A DNA stretch of 64,000 nucleotides from Daucus carota subsp. sativus. Taxonomy: Eukaryota > Streptophyta > Magnoliopsida > Apiales > Apiaceae. The number at the start of each line of letters is the position of its first letter. Within the stretch, counting starts at the first letter, position 1. The DNA lies in contig NC_030388.2 of the NCBI RefSeq assembly GCF_001625215.2, positions 22,060,558-22,124,557 on the forward strand. The letters are read 5' to 3'. Below are positions 13,415 through 24,178 of this stretch, piece after piece. A model generated the notes under the pieces. The model worked only from the letters and a program-made list of their open reading frames with translations. It did no database searches and had not been told where the DNA came from. The translations under genes and the position numbers were made by a program.

Positions 13415-14088
13415 CGAGATTGGGGCATCATAATGACAATTCAATGGCTTTAGGTCATCAGCTTCCAGAGATTCAACAGGAAGAGATTCAACAGAATCAA
13501 TGTAAAAGAACCGTCCACATAAACAATAAACAAGTGCAAGTTAAAATTAATATTTCTATGATAGAAGACCTTACTCCCTAAATGATTCATAACAATTAGA
13601 TAACTGCGATATAAGAAGCCACAATTAAATTGGCGCCAACAAAAATGTAACTAACTTGAAAAAGTGGTTGATCCTTCACGACTTGCTGTCCAACAATGCC
13701 GCCAAACATAGCAACCACGGGGTTTAGCACTGCCTAGAACCAAAAAGCAAAGTTACGAAGAAGTTTTTTGTCTATATCTTCATTTTTTTTTTCATTGGTC
13801 AAGGTATCATTATTGTCATTGGCCAAAGATATCAATTTTTGAGAATCCTCATCTGATCCAGAAACACATGAAACTAGCACAGCTGCACAGGGTTGTCATT
13901 GCTAATAGATGCAATAATACCCGTATGTGGATCCTTGCCATCAACATGCAAGCATAGTAAACTCTGGCCCAAAGTCACAAAACAACCAAAAAGACCTTGT
14001 ACCTCAAGCGATTGGAGGCCGATGATCATGGAACAAGTCATCAAAATCAATTGCCTTTTCTAGGCTGATATCAGTGACTACTACAACC
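13415..14088 (-). pseudogene. Ubiquitin-activating enzyme E1 (UBA1) pseudogene fragment
   Basis: Minus-strand translations line up, in order, with an internal part of plant UBA1. From right to left they are [20 protein letters not shown] (about 14087-14025), CDFGPEF and [15 protein letters not shown] in shifted frames (about 13985-13895), LNPVVAMFGGIVGQQVVK (about 13732-13680), and [17 protein letters not shown] then HYDAPISVF (about 13515-13420). These are recognisable E1 segments from the inactive adenylation half. Frameshifts, stop codons and the absence of both ends of the gene make it non-functional. An intron-like gap between the PLFQ and FFYIDSVES segments suggests it came from a genomic copy, not from cDNA. 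Confidence 0.8.
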
Positions 14089-14212
14089 TGCATCAATAAT
14101 CATCGTGAAAGCCTAGGGTCATAGATGAAGCATGCACAAAGGCAAAGATAGGTAGGAATTAGATAGGTAGGAATTGCGTTGGAGTTGTATGTTGTGAATT
14201 AAACTACTTTAA

Positions 14213-14590
14213 GAGCAAGTTTAACAGTGCCCTAAAATGGTGTCCTAAACTAGAATTTAAGGCACTTGAGGCAAAAATGTAATCTAACAGTGTCCTATTG
14301 GTGCCTTAAAACACTAGGACACACAACATATGCCTCATTTATTTTTAAGGCACTACTAGACTTGCCGTAAACTATTTTCATTCATAAAATATTCACATCC
14401 CTTCTTTTTCACTCCTTTTCACAGTTGTCTTACATGTGATTGTATTCAAATATATTAATATTTTAGTAATAGGGCATCAAGATAAGACACATTATTGGAG
14501 TAGATGTACAATAGTGATGTCCTAAACTACTACGACACTATATTTATTAATATATTTAAAGCAATCACTAGGACACTCTTGGACTTGCTC
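14213..14590. mobile_element. TIR MITE with TAA target duplication
   Basis: Begins GAGCAAGTTTAACAGTG and ends CACTCTTGGACTTGCTC, an imperfect terminal inverted repeat, with TAA on both sides (14210-14212 and 14591-14593). A 3-bp TAA target points to the PIF/Harbinger group. Only the right-hand part of this element, from about 14464 on, is present in the duplicate (33331-33454), so the left break of the large duplication lies inside it. Confidence 0.7.
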
Positions 14591-14600
14591 TAATACCTAA

Positions 14601-15732
14601 GAGCATCTCCAAGAGTCTCCTAATAGACTCATAAATATAATATAAAAAATATGACTCTTAGTAATATAGTACTCTATAATTTTAAGAGTGACAACTCCAG
14701 CAGCCGCTCCCTTTCTTTTCTTTCACTTACGGCCGCTGGGGGCTTCCACCGGATCTCTACCGGTGGAAAGCCCCAAACAGTATTTCTTTATTTGTTTTCT
14801 CCCTTCTTCTTTTAATAAATCTTGTGATTTTCCTAAAGATCTTTCTTGTTAGGTAAGATTGATCTATTTTTTCTTAAACTTTGGCATTAGTTTATTTTTC
14901 GGATCTAAGGAATCAAAGCTTTTTCCATTTGACCTTCTTTTTCTTAGATCTCAATTCCACAGAACTGCGGATTTCTCGTTCTTCCAGGTGATTTTATTCT
15001 CTAAATTGGTCCGAGTTATTCTGTTTTGTGGTTTTGTTCCCCAGATCTAGGGATTGTCTTGGTTTAGTTAATATTTTATTTATGTATTTGCAAATCTAAA
15101 GTTGCTAGTTTATCACGTTTAGTTCGTGTTTTATCTTGGATTTTTTATGTTGTCTCACCGTTTGTGTGAGTTTTGTTATTTTCTCACCATTTGTGTGAGT
15201 ATGATGCTTGATTTAGTTATGAAAATTGTTAGGGGATTGCATTCTCAGTCGATAGCTCAAACTGGTTGTGGCGGAAGCGAATGTGGCGAAGTATGTGTAC
15301 ATATCATCTTCAACAAATCACGTGATTTTATCTCCAAGAAGAATGGATTGATCAGTGATTGTTTCTGTGTTTTGTTTGTTCGACGCGACTGTTTATGTAG
15401 ATGCCGTATGGCTTTTTATTATTGAATTAACTCATCTATCAAAAAAAAAAAAAGTGTGACAACTCCAACAATGCTCTCTATATCCTCTCACTATTGTATA
15501 TTTTATTCATATCTAAACCCACTATGTTAAGGATTCAAATTCATGTAGTGGAGTGAATGAATTTTTTTATTATTAAAAACAAGTTAAGAGCTACTACATG
15601 GCTCTTAAAATAGAGGAGAGAGAAGAGGCTCTTAAGTTTTTTAAGATCCACGAGCCTCTTGGAGCTCTATTTTTGATCATCCTCTTTATATTTTGAGTTG
15701 AGAACCTATTTAAGAGTCTATTGTAGATGCTC
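14601..15732. mobile_element. MITE with TAA target, split by a retroposon (copy A)
   Basis: The ends are GAGCATCTCCAAGAGTCTCC and GAGTCTATTGTAGATGCTC, inverted copies of each other, flanked by TAA (14598-14600, 15733-15735). The retroposon at 14703-15453 interrupts it; without that insert the element would be about 365 bp. The matching element in copy B starts at 33465 and has its first right end at 33790. Confidence 0.75.
14703..15453 (+). mobile_element. Poly(A)-tailed retroposon with target-site duplication
   Basis: The insert of about 750 bp ends in an A13 tract at 15441-15453. It is flanked by near-identical copies of the target (GTGACAACTCCAGCA, ending at 14702, against GTGACAACTCCAACA, ending at 15470). 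Copy B at about 33547 has the uninterrupted site. These are the marks of LINE-machinery target-primed insertion. Near the 5' end a strong hairpin is formed by GGGGCTTCCACCGG (14739-14752) and CCGGTGGAAAGCCCC (14760-14774). A 99-codon frame (15126-15425) and a 63-codon frame (14859-15050) match nothing I know. It could be a short non-autonomous LINE derivative or a retroposed transcript. Confidence 0.8.
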
Positions 15733-17440
15733 TAACATTATGCAAAAAGAAGTTTGTGGAGAAATAAAATACCATATACATATAGAGGAAGACTTAGAGA
15801 GTGCTTTAAGGTGGCAGCTTATCCCATAATAATATACATTAACTTATCTTACTCAGTTACTTCAGGAAACATGCCCGATCAGTAAGAAGCAAACAAAAAA
15901 CTGACATTCATAATTCAATATATCATACGTAGGCCACTACATCATGAAACTGAAGTATTTCATGTGCTAGAAATGAGAAAAACTAAAGTTGATCAGTAGC
16001 CAAACAAGTCATGCAAAAGAACAATCACCACACAAAATTGTAGATTTACTATAAAATCTAATTGACAAGATATCACTAGATGCTATTATGGACAGACTAA
16101 AACTAAAATTGGTTCTTGCAACAATCACAATCAAAACTATATTATCCCACTATTTTTATTTGCTCCAATTGCATAGCTATCAGTATACTCCCTCCGTCCC
16201 ATTTTATGTGAGCTGGTTTGACTTTCACGGAGGTTAGGAAAGAGTAAATTTAGTTTAAAAGTGGGTAAAATGGTGGGACCTACTAAAATCTAATAATAGA
16301 TTGGAGAAAAGTAATGGGTGTAATAGTATTTATTTAATAAAAAGAGAGTATAAAATAGATAAGTGGTGGGTGTAATAGTGAAAATTAGGGTTCAGAAATA
16401 GTAAGTATAGTAGGTTCATTCTTTTTGAAACATCCCAAAAAGGAAGTGTCACATAAAATGGGACAGAGGGAGTACTGATGTAGTAATAAATGCTCTTAGA
16501 CAATTAAATCTTTAAAGTCAATTTGTTGATGCAAATATAATCTAATAGAGAAGTAATTTCCACTTTCTGAATTTTATTGGACAATTCTTAGGCATCCAAA
16601 ATATTCAAACCAAGAGCTAGCAACTCAGTCTAGAGACGAAAGATTATGATCTCGAAAAATAGCAACTCATTCTACAGACGGAAGATTATGATCTCGAAAA
16701 ATTCGTCGCAGCAACATATACATATCTATCTCGACAGACTATTCAAGAACACTGAACAATTGTCTTTATTAGTCAGTTTAATTACAAAAAGACAATGCAA
16801 AAGTACTTGCAGACCCAATTTTCTAATAAGTTGGAAGATGTTGCATTCAGTTTCAAAGAATCTCAGGAAAATTATAAAAAAAACAGAGTTATTTGAGAGA
16901 AGTACAATGTATCAGAAAAACATAAAATTGATATTGATATTTAACATAACAAGATAACAACAAACTCTTTTAAAATTAACTTTACAACTAACTCCAGAAA
17001 TTTACGTATATCTTTTTTCACCACAGATACTCAATTCGAACCTAATATCCGTGGAAGTCTTACATACTGATACACCACATGCCCCTCATCCGTGAGTACC
17101 TCTTCGTCTTCTACCACCCAATATACCTCTGGTAGATATATGTCAACTCATTATCTTCATTTACACGGTAAATGACAAGACGTACATCATTTCCAAAAAA
17201 TCTTGCATTTCGCATAGCAATGTTACCATGAGACATACGTTGATTCCTCAGGACTCTCACTCTCATTCCATGCCTTTCGACAACATGAGCAAGAGGGGTC
17301 AGTCGGCCCCTCTTAAATTTTTGTCATTGCTTTTATATAATTACATATAACATAATGTCATGAAACGGTAAAAAATTACGTAATCTGAATATTAAGTTTT
17401 TGTTGTCTATATTTTCATTTTGGTATCTGTCATTTTAATC
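15733..17440. other. Duplicated non-coding region, copy A (left)
   Basis: Matches 33974-35740. It contains the Stowaway element at 16188-16472 and a short tandem repeat of GATTATGATCTCGAAAAAT (16643 and 16685). The plus-strand frame at 16646-16957 is basic, low in complexity and broken in copy B. Apart from the minus-strand frames listed separately, nothing is supported. Confidence 0.5.
16188..16472. mobile_element. Stowaway MITE (copy A)
   Basis: Terminal inverted repeats CTCCCTCCGTCCCATTTTAT and ...ATAAAATGGGACAGAGGGAG with TA at each side (16186-16187 and 16473-16474). The interior is AT-rich and non-coding. The same insertion is present in copy B (34431-34728), so it predates the duplication. 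Confidence 0.9.
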
Positions 17441-17744
17441 AAACTGGACATTACTTATTTATGTTATTAAACGGTAAATATTTATATAATATGAATATTA
17501 TTTTTTTACATGTGTTCATTCCTTTTATCGGGTCATTATGTAATGCGACTAGCATGAGTTGGAAACGAAGTCTAAATTGTTTCTCGACTTCAATCGGAGG
17601 AACATGCCCAATTTGTGCACTCTGGACACGAACAATCTGATGGTCAGCCGAAAGTTCGATTGTTTGTCGATAAGAAGTGAAACGGTTATTGGTGTTATCC
17701 ATATATTCATCAAAACGCTGAAGGAGTCTACGAGCTGGATCCAT
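17108..17744 (-). pseudogene. Unrecognised duplicated minus-strand reading frames (copy A)
   Basis: Two protein-like stretches on the minus strand. The first (17451-17744) begins MDPARRLLQRFDEYMDNTNN. The second (about 17300-17108) reads HVVERHGMRVRVLRNQRMSH and then NARFFGNDVRLVIYRVNEDN before a stop. They could be two exons of one small gene, or remnants of a transposon-associated gene. In copy B the first frame diverges after the SAQIRHVSP segment and ends differently (35799-36023), which suggests loss of constraint. I do not recognise the family. Confidence 0.4.
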
Positions 17745-17797
17745 GTTAGATCCAAAGGCTAAATTCCTGAAACAAAAGGAACGATTTAAACATAACC

Positions 17798-18510
17798 GGT
17801 TATGTTGATATAATTATTTTTTTAATTAAGTACAAATTCATTTAATCTTCTCATTTTACTAGCCTTTACCCGTGCGAACCACGAGCGGATATATAGTTCA
17901 TAATTTACTATTTATATATTAAATTTTAACATCATTTTATCAGTATTTTAATATTAATGAATTGAATTTTAATTAAATTATATTAACCAACAGATTATTC
18001 TCACAAAAATTTAGTTTTTATAATTTATTATCTATTTATAAATATAGTTTTGTTATTAATATGTGATAATTTATTATCCAGTTAATTTAAAATCAGAATT
18101 TTCATATTTTCGTATTACAAATTAGAGTTAGAAAGGGTTTCACGTTACGTAAGTTAAAAAGAGTTCGGTTATGTTGTTCTAATTATTTTTTTAATTAAGT
18201 ACAAATTCATTTAATCTTCTCATTTTACTAGCCTTTACCCGTGCGAAGCACAAGCGGATATATAGTTCATAATTTACTATTTATATATTGAATTTTAATA
18301 TCTTTTTATCAGTATTTTAATATTAATGAATTGAATTTTAATTAAATTATATTAACCAACAGATTATTCTCACAAAAATTTAGCTTTTATAATTTATTAT
18401 CTATTTATAAATATAGTTTTGTTATTAATATGTGATAATTTATTATCCAGTTAATTTAAAATCAGAATTTTCATATTTTCATATTACAAATTAGAGTTAG
18501 AAAGGGTTTT
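17798..18510. repeat. 369-bp tandem duplication at the Helitron terminus
   Basis: The sequence starting GGTTATGTTGATATAATTA at 17798 recurs from 18167, a period of 369 bp. Each unit contains about 61 bp of host flank plus about 308 bp of the Helitron 3' end. Copy B has only the flank, once. The pattern is therefore a tandem duplication made after, or during, Helitron insertion. Confidence 0.85.
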
Positions 18511-18757
18511 GTTCTTGCTAAAAAAAGATATTTAAGATTATATATTTATAATTTTATTTTTAACATCATTATAACTTTTTATGAAATATTATATGATAAT
18601 GTATTGTCATGAGTGTTTTTATTCGAAACTATTTAACAATGTAAGAGTAATAGACATTCACATGTTGTAGACTTGTAGAGTACCCTCATATTGTAGACTT
18701 GTAGTGCAAGAGGGGGAGTACCAAACCAAAAAATATAACTAAAATCTTGGATATAGA
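17859..18757 (-). mobile_element. Non-autonomous Helitron, absent from copy B
   Basis: On the minus strand the element starts TCTATATCCAAGATTTTAG (right end, 18757) and ends in a hairpin region CCGCTTGTGCTTCGCACGGG followed by ...GGCTAG, then T. Copy B (around 36140) has the uninterrupted site ...CATTTTA/TTGTTCATC, so the insertion lies exactly between A and T without target duplication, as Helitrons do. The CTAG-hairpin terminus occurs twice, at 17859 and 18228, because of the 369-bp tandem duplication. The basic element is probably 18228-18757, about 530 bp. Confidence 0.85.
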
Positions 18758-18794
18758 TTGTTCATCGATGTAATATTATTAGTGCAATAGATAC

Positions 18795-18860
<66 letters not shown>

Positions 18861-18861
18861 T
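18795..18861. repeat. (ATA)n microsatellite, copy A
   Basis: About 22 uninterrupted units of ATA/TAA. The equivalent tract in copy B is 36186-36264 and is a few units longer. Confidence 0.95.
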
Positions 18862-20397
18862 ACAAAGATTCAAAATAATCTAATCTATAATGAAATATCC
18901 TAAATATAAGGCGTGATCAATAAATTTTGGATTGTATATATAATGAAACCAACATCTGAATCTTTATATCATACAAAATTCTACTATGAAAAAGGTTTTT
19001 TTTTCCAAATTCTACTATTGATTATTATAGGAGAACAATTCTGTCATAAAACAATTTTTTAATTATAATTGTTACTTTTTCTATAAATTCTTTCAATCTT
19101 GCTGAGGTCGATAGAATTTTGAAAGGGCCAAAGTCTACGTTCAAAGTAACCACTAATGTTAGTAACCATTAATGTTAGTACTCTTCATATGCTCAAGCTC
19201 TTACAAACTGAGGTGATGTTACTGGATTCAAGAGAATCTTTGAGGAGTGGGAATCAACCTGCCTTAATTATGATGAAAGGCTAGCAAAAACTGCGATAGT
19301 CCTTTGCTTAAGAATAAATTTTTATAAATTAATTGAAAAGGTCCAGTGCATTATACTCGCTATAAGCTAAGAGGAGGATACGAAGGGCGGTGATGTAACG
19401 TCTCCGGAATTGCTCGATTTAGTCTTATAATTTTCTTGAATTTTAAATTGAAAAATAAAATTGTAATTCAAAAAATAGGCTGAGGGATTCTGAAGGTAAT
19501 ACAATTCTTTTTTTTACTGGATTTAAGAGGTAATACAATAATTTTCTTATTTAGGAATCCTAAAAAGAATAAGATTGTTGTTTATTGAACAATCATAGAA
19601 CAAATACAATTCTTGTACACTAGTATTACATAACAAGTTCAATTTCCTCAACATTAATGAGTACAAATAAAAAAGCTTCCCTGTAACCCCCCCCCCCCCA
19701 CACACACCAGTTCGGTTGAACACACACTTGAGTACTAATTATGTCTTGAGTACTAATTATGTTTTATTGGGGTTTGAGTAATCTGATTATTAATTATTGT
19801 TTTTGTTATGATCAATTAACTGAATAATGGTTTTGTGATCATATCTGATCTGGGTATTTTGAGTTATTGATTATTCGAGTGACCCTTAGTTCTAAGTTTA
19901 TCATTTGTTTATTCATATTGTGCCATGGCTTCTTTTTGTCTCGCCATCAAATGTTTGATCAGTCCTATTTACTGTTATACTGTGTTATTTCTCCGAAAAG
20001 ATTTTTGATGATATGATCAAGTGTTGTACACCTGTTATGATTTGGGGGTTTTATTATGATGCTCTGGAATGTGGGTTTTTGATGATATGCTCTGGAATGT
20101 GGGTTCGTAAATTTAATGTTTTGATACATAAAATGTGTAAAGAAGGTAAATCGAAAGAAGCCCAATTGGTCTTGAAAATTGTGGCAATACTTGCAATTGT
20201 AACTTTGTTCTTTAGTTATTTGTTTGTTTAATCCTTGAGTTTTGGTGTTTTTGGCGATTTTTCATGTTACAAATGAAACGCTTCGTTGTTCGCTTCGCAT
20301 ACGATGAGACAACTTGACCGATGGCATAGCGGTGGTGGCCGAGGGTGATGGCAACGGCGGTTTCGGAATAAGTATGGGATTCGGTTTCAGAACGGAA

Positions 20398-20580
20398 GGC
20401 GTTAATTGTGTCCTAATTGAGGACGTTTATTGTGCCTCTTAACTGAGGGCGTAAATTGTGCCTCCTAATTGAGGCGTAAATTGTGCCTCTTAATTGAGGG
20501 CGTAAATTGTGCCTGATTTGAAGGCCTTAATTGTGTCTTAATTAAGGACGTTAATATTTTATTAATTGTGCCTTAATTAA
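20398..20580. repeat. Degenerate tandem repeat of about 26-28 bp
   Basis: Six or so imperfect units of the form GGCGTAAATTGTGCCTCTTA followed by ATTGAG, some differing by a few bases (GTGTCCTAATTGAGGACGTT). It lies within the retroposon, directly before the nested MITE. Confidence 0.8.
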
Positions 20581-21044
20581 GAGGGGTGTATTGGATTGGG
20601 ATTTTAAAGCATTTTTTTGCATTCATGAAATCCGAGGGTATTCGATTGGGATTGTTTGAAATCCATTAAAATCTTGAGGTATTCGATTGGGATTTCAAAT
20701 TATGCTACAAAATCTGGTGGTATTCAATTGGGATTTAAAATTATGATTTAAAATCCGATGGTATTCAATTGGGATTGTTTAAAATCCATTAAAATCTGAT
20801 GGTATTCAAATGCTGGTGGATTTTTTTTCATTTCATAAAATGATGGATTTTGTGGCATTCTTCAGTGTATTTTAAGTTTTTTGAAATCCCACCAAATTCA
20901 ATGGGATTTTGAAGCATTGTACCTAAATCCTATAAACTCTGCGACATTTCATTAAGAATCCGCACAAAATCAAAATCCCGTACAATCCGTTAAAATCCAT
21001 AGACTAAAAACAATGCATTAAAATCCCAATCGAATACACCCCTC
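20581..21044. mobile_element. PIF/Harbinger-type MITE nested in the retroposon
   Basis: Starts GAGGGGTGTATTGGATTGGG and ends with its complement, CCAATCGAATACACCCCTC, giving inverted repeats of about 35 bp. It is flanked by the 3-bp target TAA on both sides (20578-20580; 21045-21047). The interior consists of degenerate direct and inverted copies of GGTATTCGATTGGGATT. There is no coding capacity. It was inserted after the retroposon formed, or was carried inside it. Confidence 0.85.
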
Positions 21045-21351
21045 TAAGAGTTTAATTGCCTCAATTATGAGTTATCATGATTGTGGGAATATTTTTGATA
21101 TAATCTGTTATATATATCGACTTATATTTTTAATTATTGTTTCCCATGTTTTATTTTCAGGATTATTGGAAGAAGACCGGTTTTTCTTTTCGGACATTAA
21201 AATTTTATTGTCTAAATTTCCCCGATCATCTTGCATGTCCGACGGTTAGATAATAAGCTTTCTTGAATGAAAGAATTATCACGGTGAATTGCCGATTCAT
21301 ATTTCGTTGAGATTCATTCTCATTATCAAAAAAAAAATACAATTCTTGTAC

Positions 21352-22500
21352 GATATTTTTATTATCGATAGTAGTCTTATAATTTTCTTAAATTTCGAAT
21401 AAAAAATAAAGGATCGTAAAGATAATACAATTATTTTCTTATTGGATTGTAAAGGTAAATATAATTATTTTTTTTATTTAGGAACCCTAAAAGGAATAAA
21501 ATTGCGTTTATTGAACAATCATAGAAAAAACACAATTCATATTTAAGATTTGTATGATAATAGAATTCTTATTTTTGTTTTAGTCTTATGATTTTCTTAA
21601 ATTTTGAATAGAAAATAAAATAATAATCTAAAAATCAGGTTGAGGGATTGTAAACTGAATCGTGCGGTTTGTGTAAAATTCAAACCGTAACCACACCACG
21701 AAATTTAAAAACCACGTTTTATGGTGCGGTTTGAATTTTTCACAAACCGCACCACGAAACTTAAAATCCAAATTGTGATATTCAGGATTTTTTCTACATT
21801 TTACCTGTGCTACGCATTGATCGATCAATTTTTCAAATAAAAATAATTATGTTAATATATAAATTAAAGTACTGGTTATTTTGATATCATTTATACAATT
21901 TTATTAAATTTAAATATATGTATAAATTTTCTAAATAATTTATTATATCTTAAATACTTTAATTTTGATCAAATATAAATGTCCCGTTATTATTAAATGA
22001 AACATATAATAAATCATATTTTATCTTCAATCAAATATTATATAAGGATCGACTATCGGTTCAAGAATTATGAAATTCAATCTCTGCTTCGAATTTCAGA
22101 ACCCAAAATCTAAACAATATGGGTTCGGTTTCATCTTAATTCCCGAATTTGAACAAATAATGATATAGTATATTTTTCGATCACAGTTCGAACGACAAAT
22201 AAGGATCCACGAGTATTTTGAAAAATCCTAAAAATTTTAAAACTAATAAAAATTAAAATATATTTTAAAATTAATCAGTTAATTACTCGACTATGAATTA
22301 ATTTTAATTATCATATAATCAAAAATACACATAAAATTATTATTAGTAAACCATAATACAATATAAAATAGTAAAAAATAAAAGAGAATAATATAAGTAC
22401 ATATAAAATTATATTATTTTTAATAATTTATGTAAAAGAATAATTTAATATTTTAGGGTCATAAATTTTTCCAATTTCCCGTCCCGAATAAAAGAGTGTC
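21352..22500. other. Duplicated AT-rich region with an inverted-repeat core (copy A)
   Basis: Matches 37020-38200. It contains repeated segments (TAGTCTTATGATTTTCTTAAATT; TGTTTATTGAACAATCATAG) with a period near 200-230 bp that are also found upstream of the retroposon. Around 21655-21775 copies of GTGCGGTTTGAATTTT and its complement form a stem-like block; the match in copy B is about 37338-37445. No gene is seen. The frame at 21628-21828 is a by-product of the inverted repeats. Confidence 0.55.
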
Positions 22501-23197
22501 GTGATAGTTTCTATAGCTTTCTTTACGGGACGGTTCTATATCCACGTCCAATGGGGAAACACTGATTTCTGTTTAAAAGGTGAGTGAAGCCGGTGATTTC
22601 AGCGGAAGTGATTTCTCCATCCCTTAGCATCTGATTAAAGTTTGGCTGGTTGGCTAATGGCTTATATCCCCGCCCCATCGCGAAAAAGAAAAGGTGATGA
22701 TTGCAGAGAGCTAACACTCGGAGAAATTACTCGTATCCGAAGAGGGGTAAATTATTTTTCAACTAATATTGTCGAAAATTCAATTGCTTGCTGATGTTCT
22801 TGTAGATATATTTGTGGATTTCAATTATTTGTTTTGTTTGATTATTATACCTTTTGTTCTCTAAAGAAAAAAGAAGATGGCTTAAGAATGTTTCATTTTG
22901 AGAAATTTGTTATGCGTACAATGTGTGGCGCTGCAGCCTTTTATAGGCCCTGTACTATCACCTTAGTTTGTAACAGAAAAGTAACAGAAAGTCTCAAATT
23001 ACACTTCACTTCCTCTCACTTATAGTAAATCACATATTTAGCCCTGCAATATCCTGTATTCTCAAAAACTCTCACAAACTTCATTCAGGCCCACCTTGCA
23101 TTTGTTAAATATTTCAAAATTTGAAATTGGTTTGGGTTTGACAGACCTTGTGTAACTGGTGTACAGTTAACTGGCTTTTTATGTTTCTCAGAAAGTT

Positions 23198-23728
23198 ATG
23201 CCGATTCATCTACTTTTTGAATGTGCCACCGGATACGCCCTTATTCTTGCCCGTGGAATCACTGAAGTTGGGATGGTCAAATTTGAATCAGTCGAGGAGT
23301 ACCTCAACCAATCAGAGCAACCCTTTGAGCTTGAATCTTATCTACCATTTTCATCGGACGAGAATGCCCTAATTCAAATGAATGCTATTTCCAAGTGTAA
23401 AGTTCATTTCTGTCTTAATCCACTTCTTTCCATGTATCCCCTCTTCTTTTACACAAAGTTGTATTTTTGTTTCTTTTTTAGCACTCGTGACTGATCAGTT
23501 ACAGAAATTTCTCGAGGATGCTCTTCCACAACCAAAAATGGGAGGAAGTAGGTATACTGTTGGAGTTGGTGATTCAATGCTGGGAGCAAGGATTATAAGG
23601 AAAACAGGTTTATGTGTTCGAAGTGCTAGACTGATTAGTGATGTCATGCGTGGCTTGCGGATGAAAATTAATCAACTGATAGGCTTGGGGGTATGTTGTT
23701 CTTTTTTCAAACTAGCATTTACAACATC

Positions 23729-23768
<40 letters not shown>

Positions 23769-24139
23769 CTCAAATACAAACCACTAAAATAAAAACTAAA
23801 ATGGAAACCAAGAGAAACTATACCTAAATGACCTCACCCACCCCCTATATGTCATCATCCACCTAAGGCCCGCCCTCACCACAACTCAATCCACCCCGGG
23901 CCCGCTAGGGCCTCGCTAAGGCTCCTCACAGGCCCTGGACATGCTCCAGACAATCTTAAAGAGCCAAACCTTGGTCCCACTATGTTGCCACTAGGCCCCG
24001 ACCCGGCCCTATTAGGCCCCACTTAGACCCCGTCTAGGCCCATGTCGGGATTCATCCCCGGTCCCAAAACCCGCATCATTCTACTTAATCTCATTGGTTT
24101 CTATTTAGTTTCTATTCTAGTAGTTTCTATTAAAGTAGG

Positions 24140-24178
<39 letters not shown>

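Larger units (their letters stand above)
19619..21334 (+). mobile_element. Poly(A)-tailed retroposon of 1.7 kb with 17-bp target duplication
   Basis: Flanked by exact copies of AAATACAATTCTTGTAC at 19602-19618 and 21335-21351, and ending ATTCTCATTATC plus an A tract. Copy B (near 37010) has no such insert. The tail resembles that of the retroposon at 15441 (CTCATCTATC plus A tract), which suggests related LINE machinery. Inside are a C13 run (19688-19700), a tandem repeat of roughly 26-28 bp (20398-20580) and a nested MITE (20581-21044). Short frames (20013-20231; 21067-21249) show no known domain. No reverse transcriptase is seen, so it is truncated or non-autonomous. Confidence 0.8.

Noticed and set aside
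22523..22717. Possible box C/D snoRNA (GTGATGA near CTGA) before the chimeric gene
   Set aside because: The motifs are in the wrong order and spacing for a C/D snoRNA and the terminal stem is missing. It is more likely the promoter and 5' UTR.
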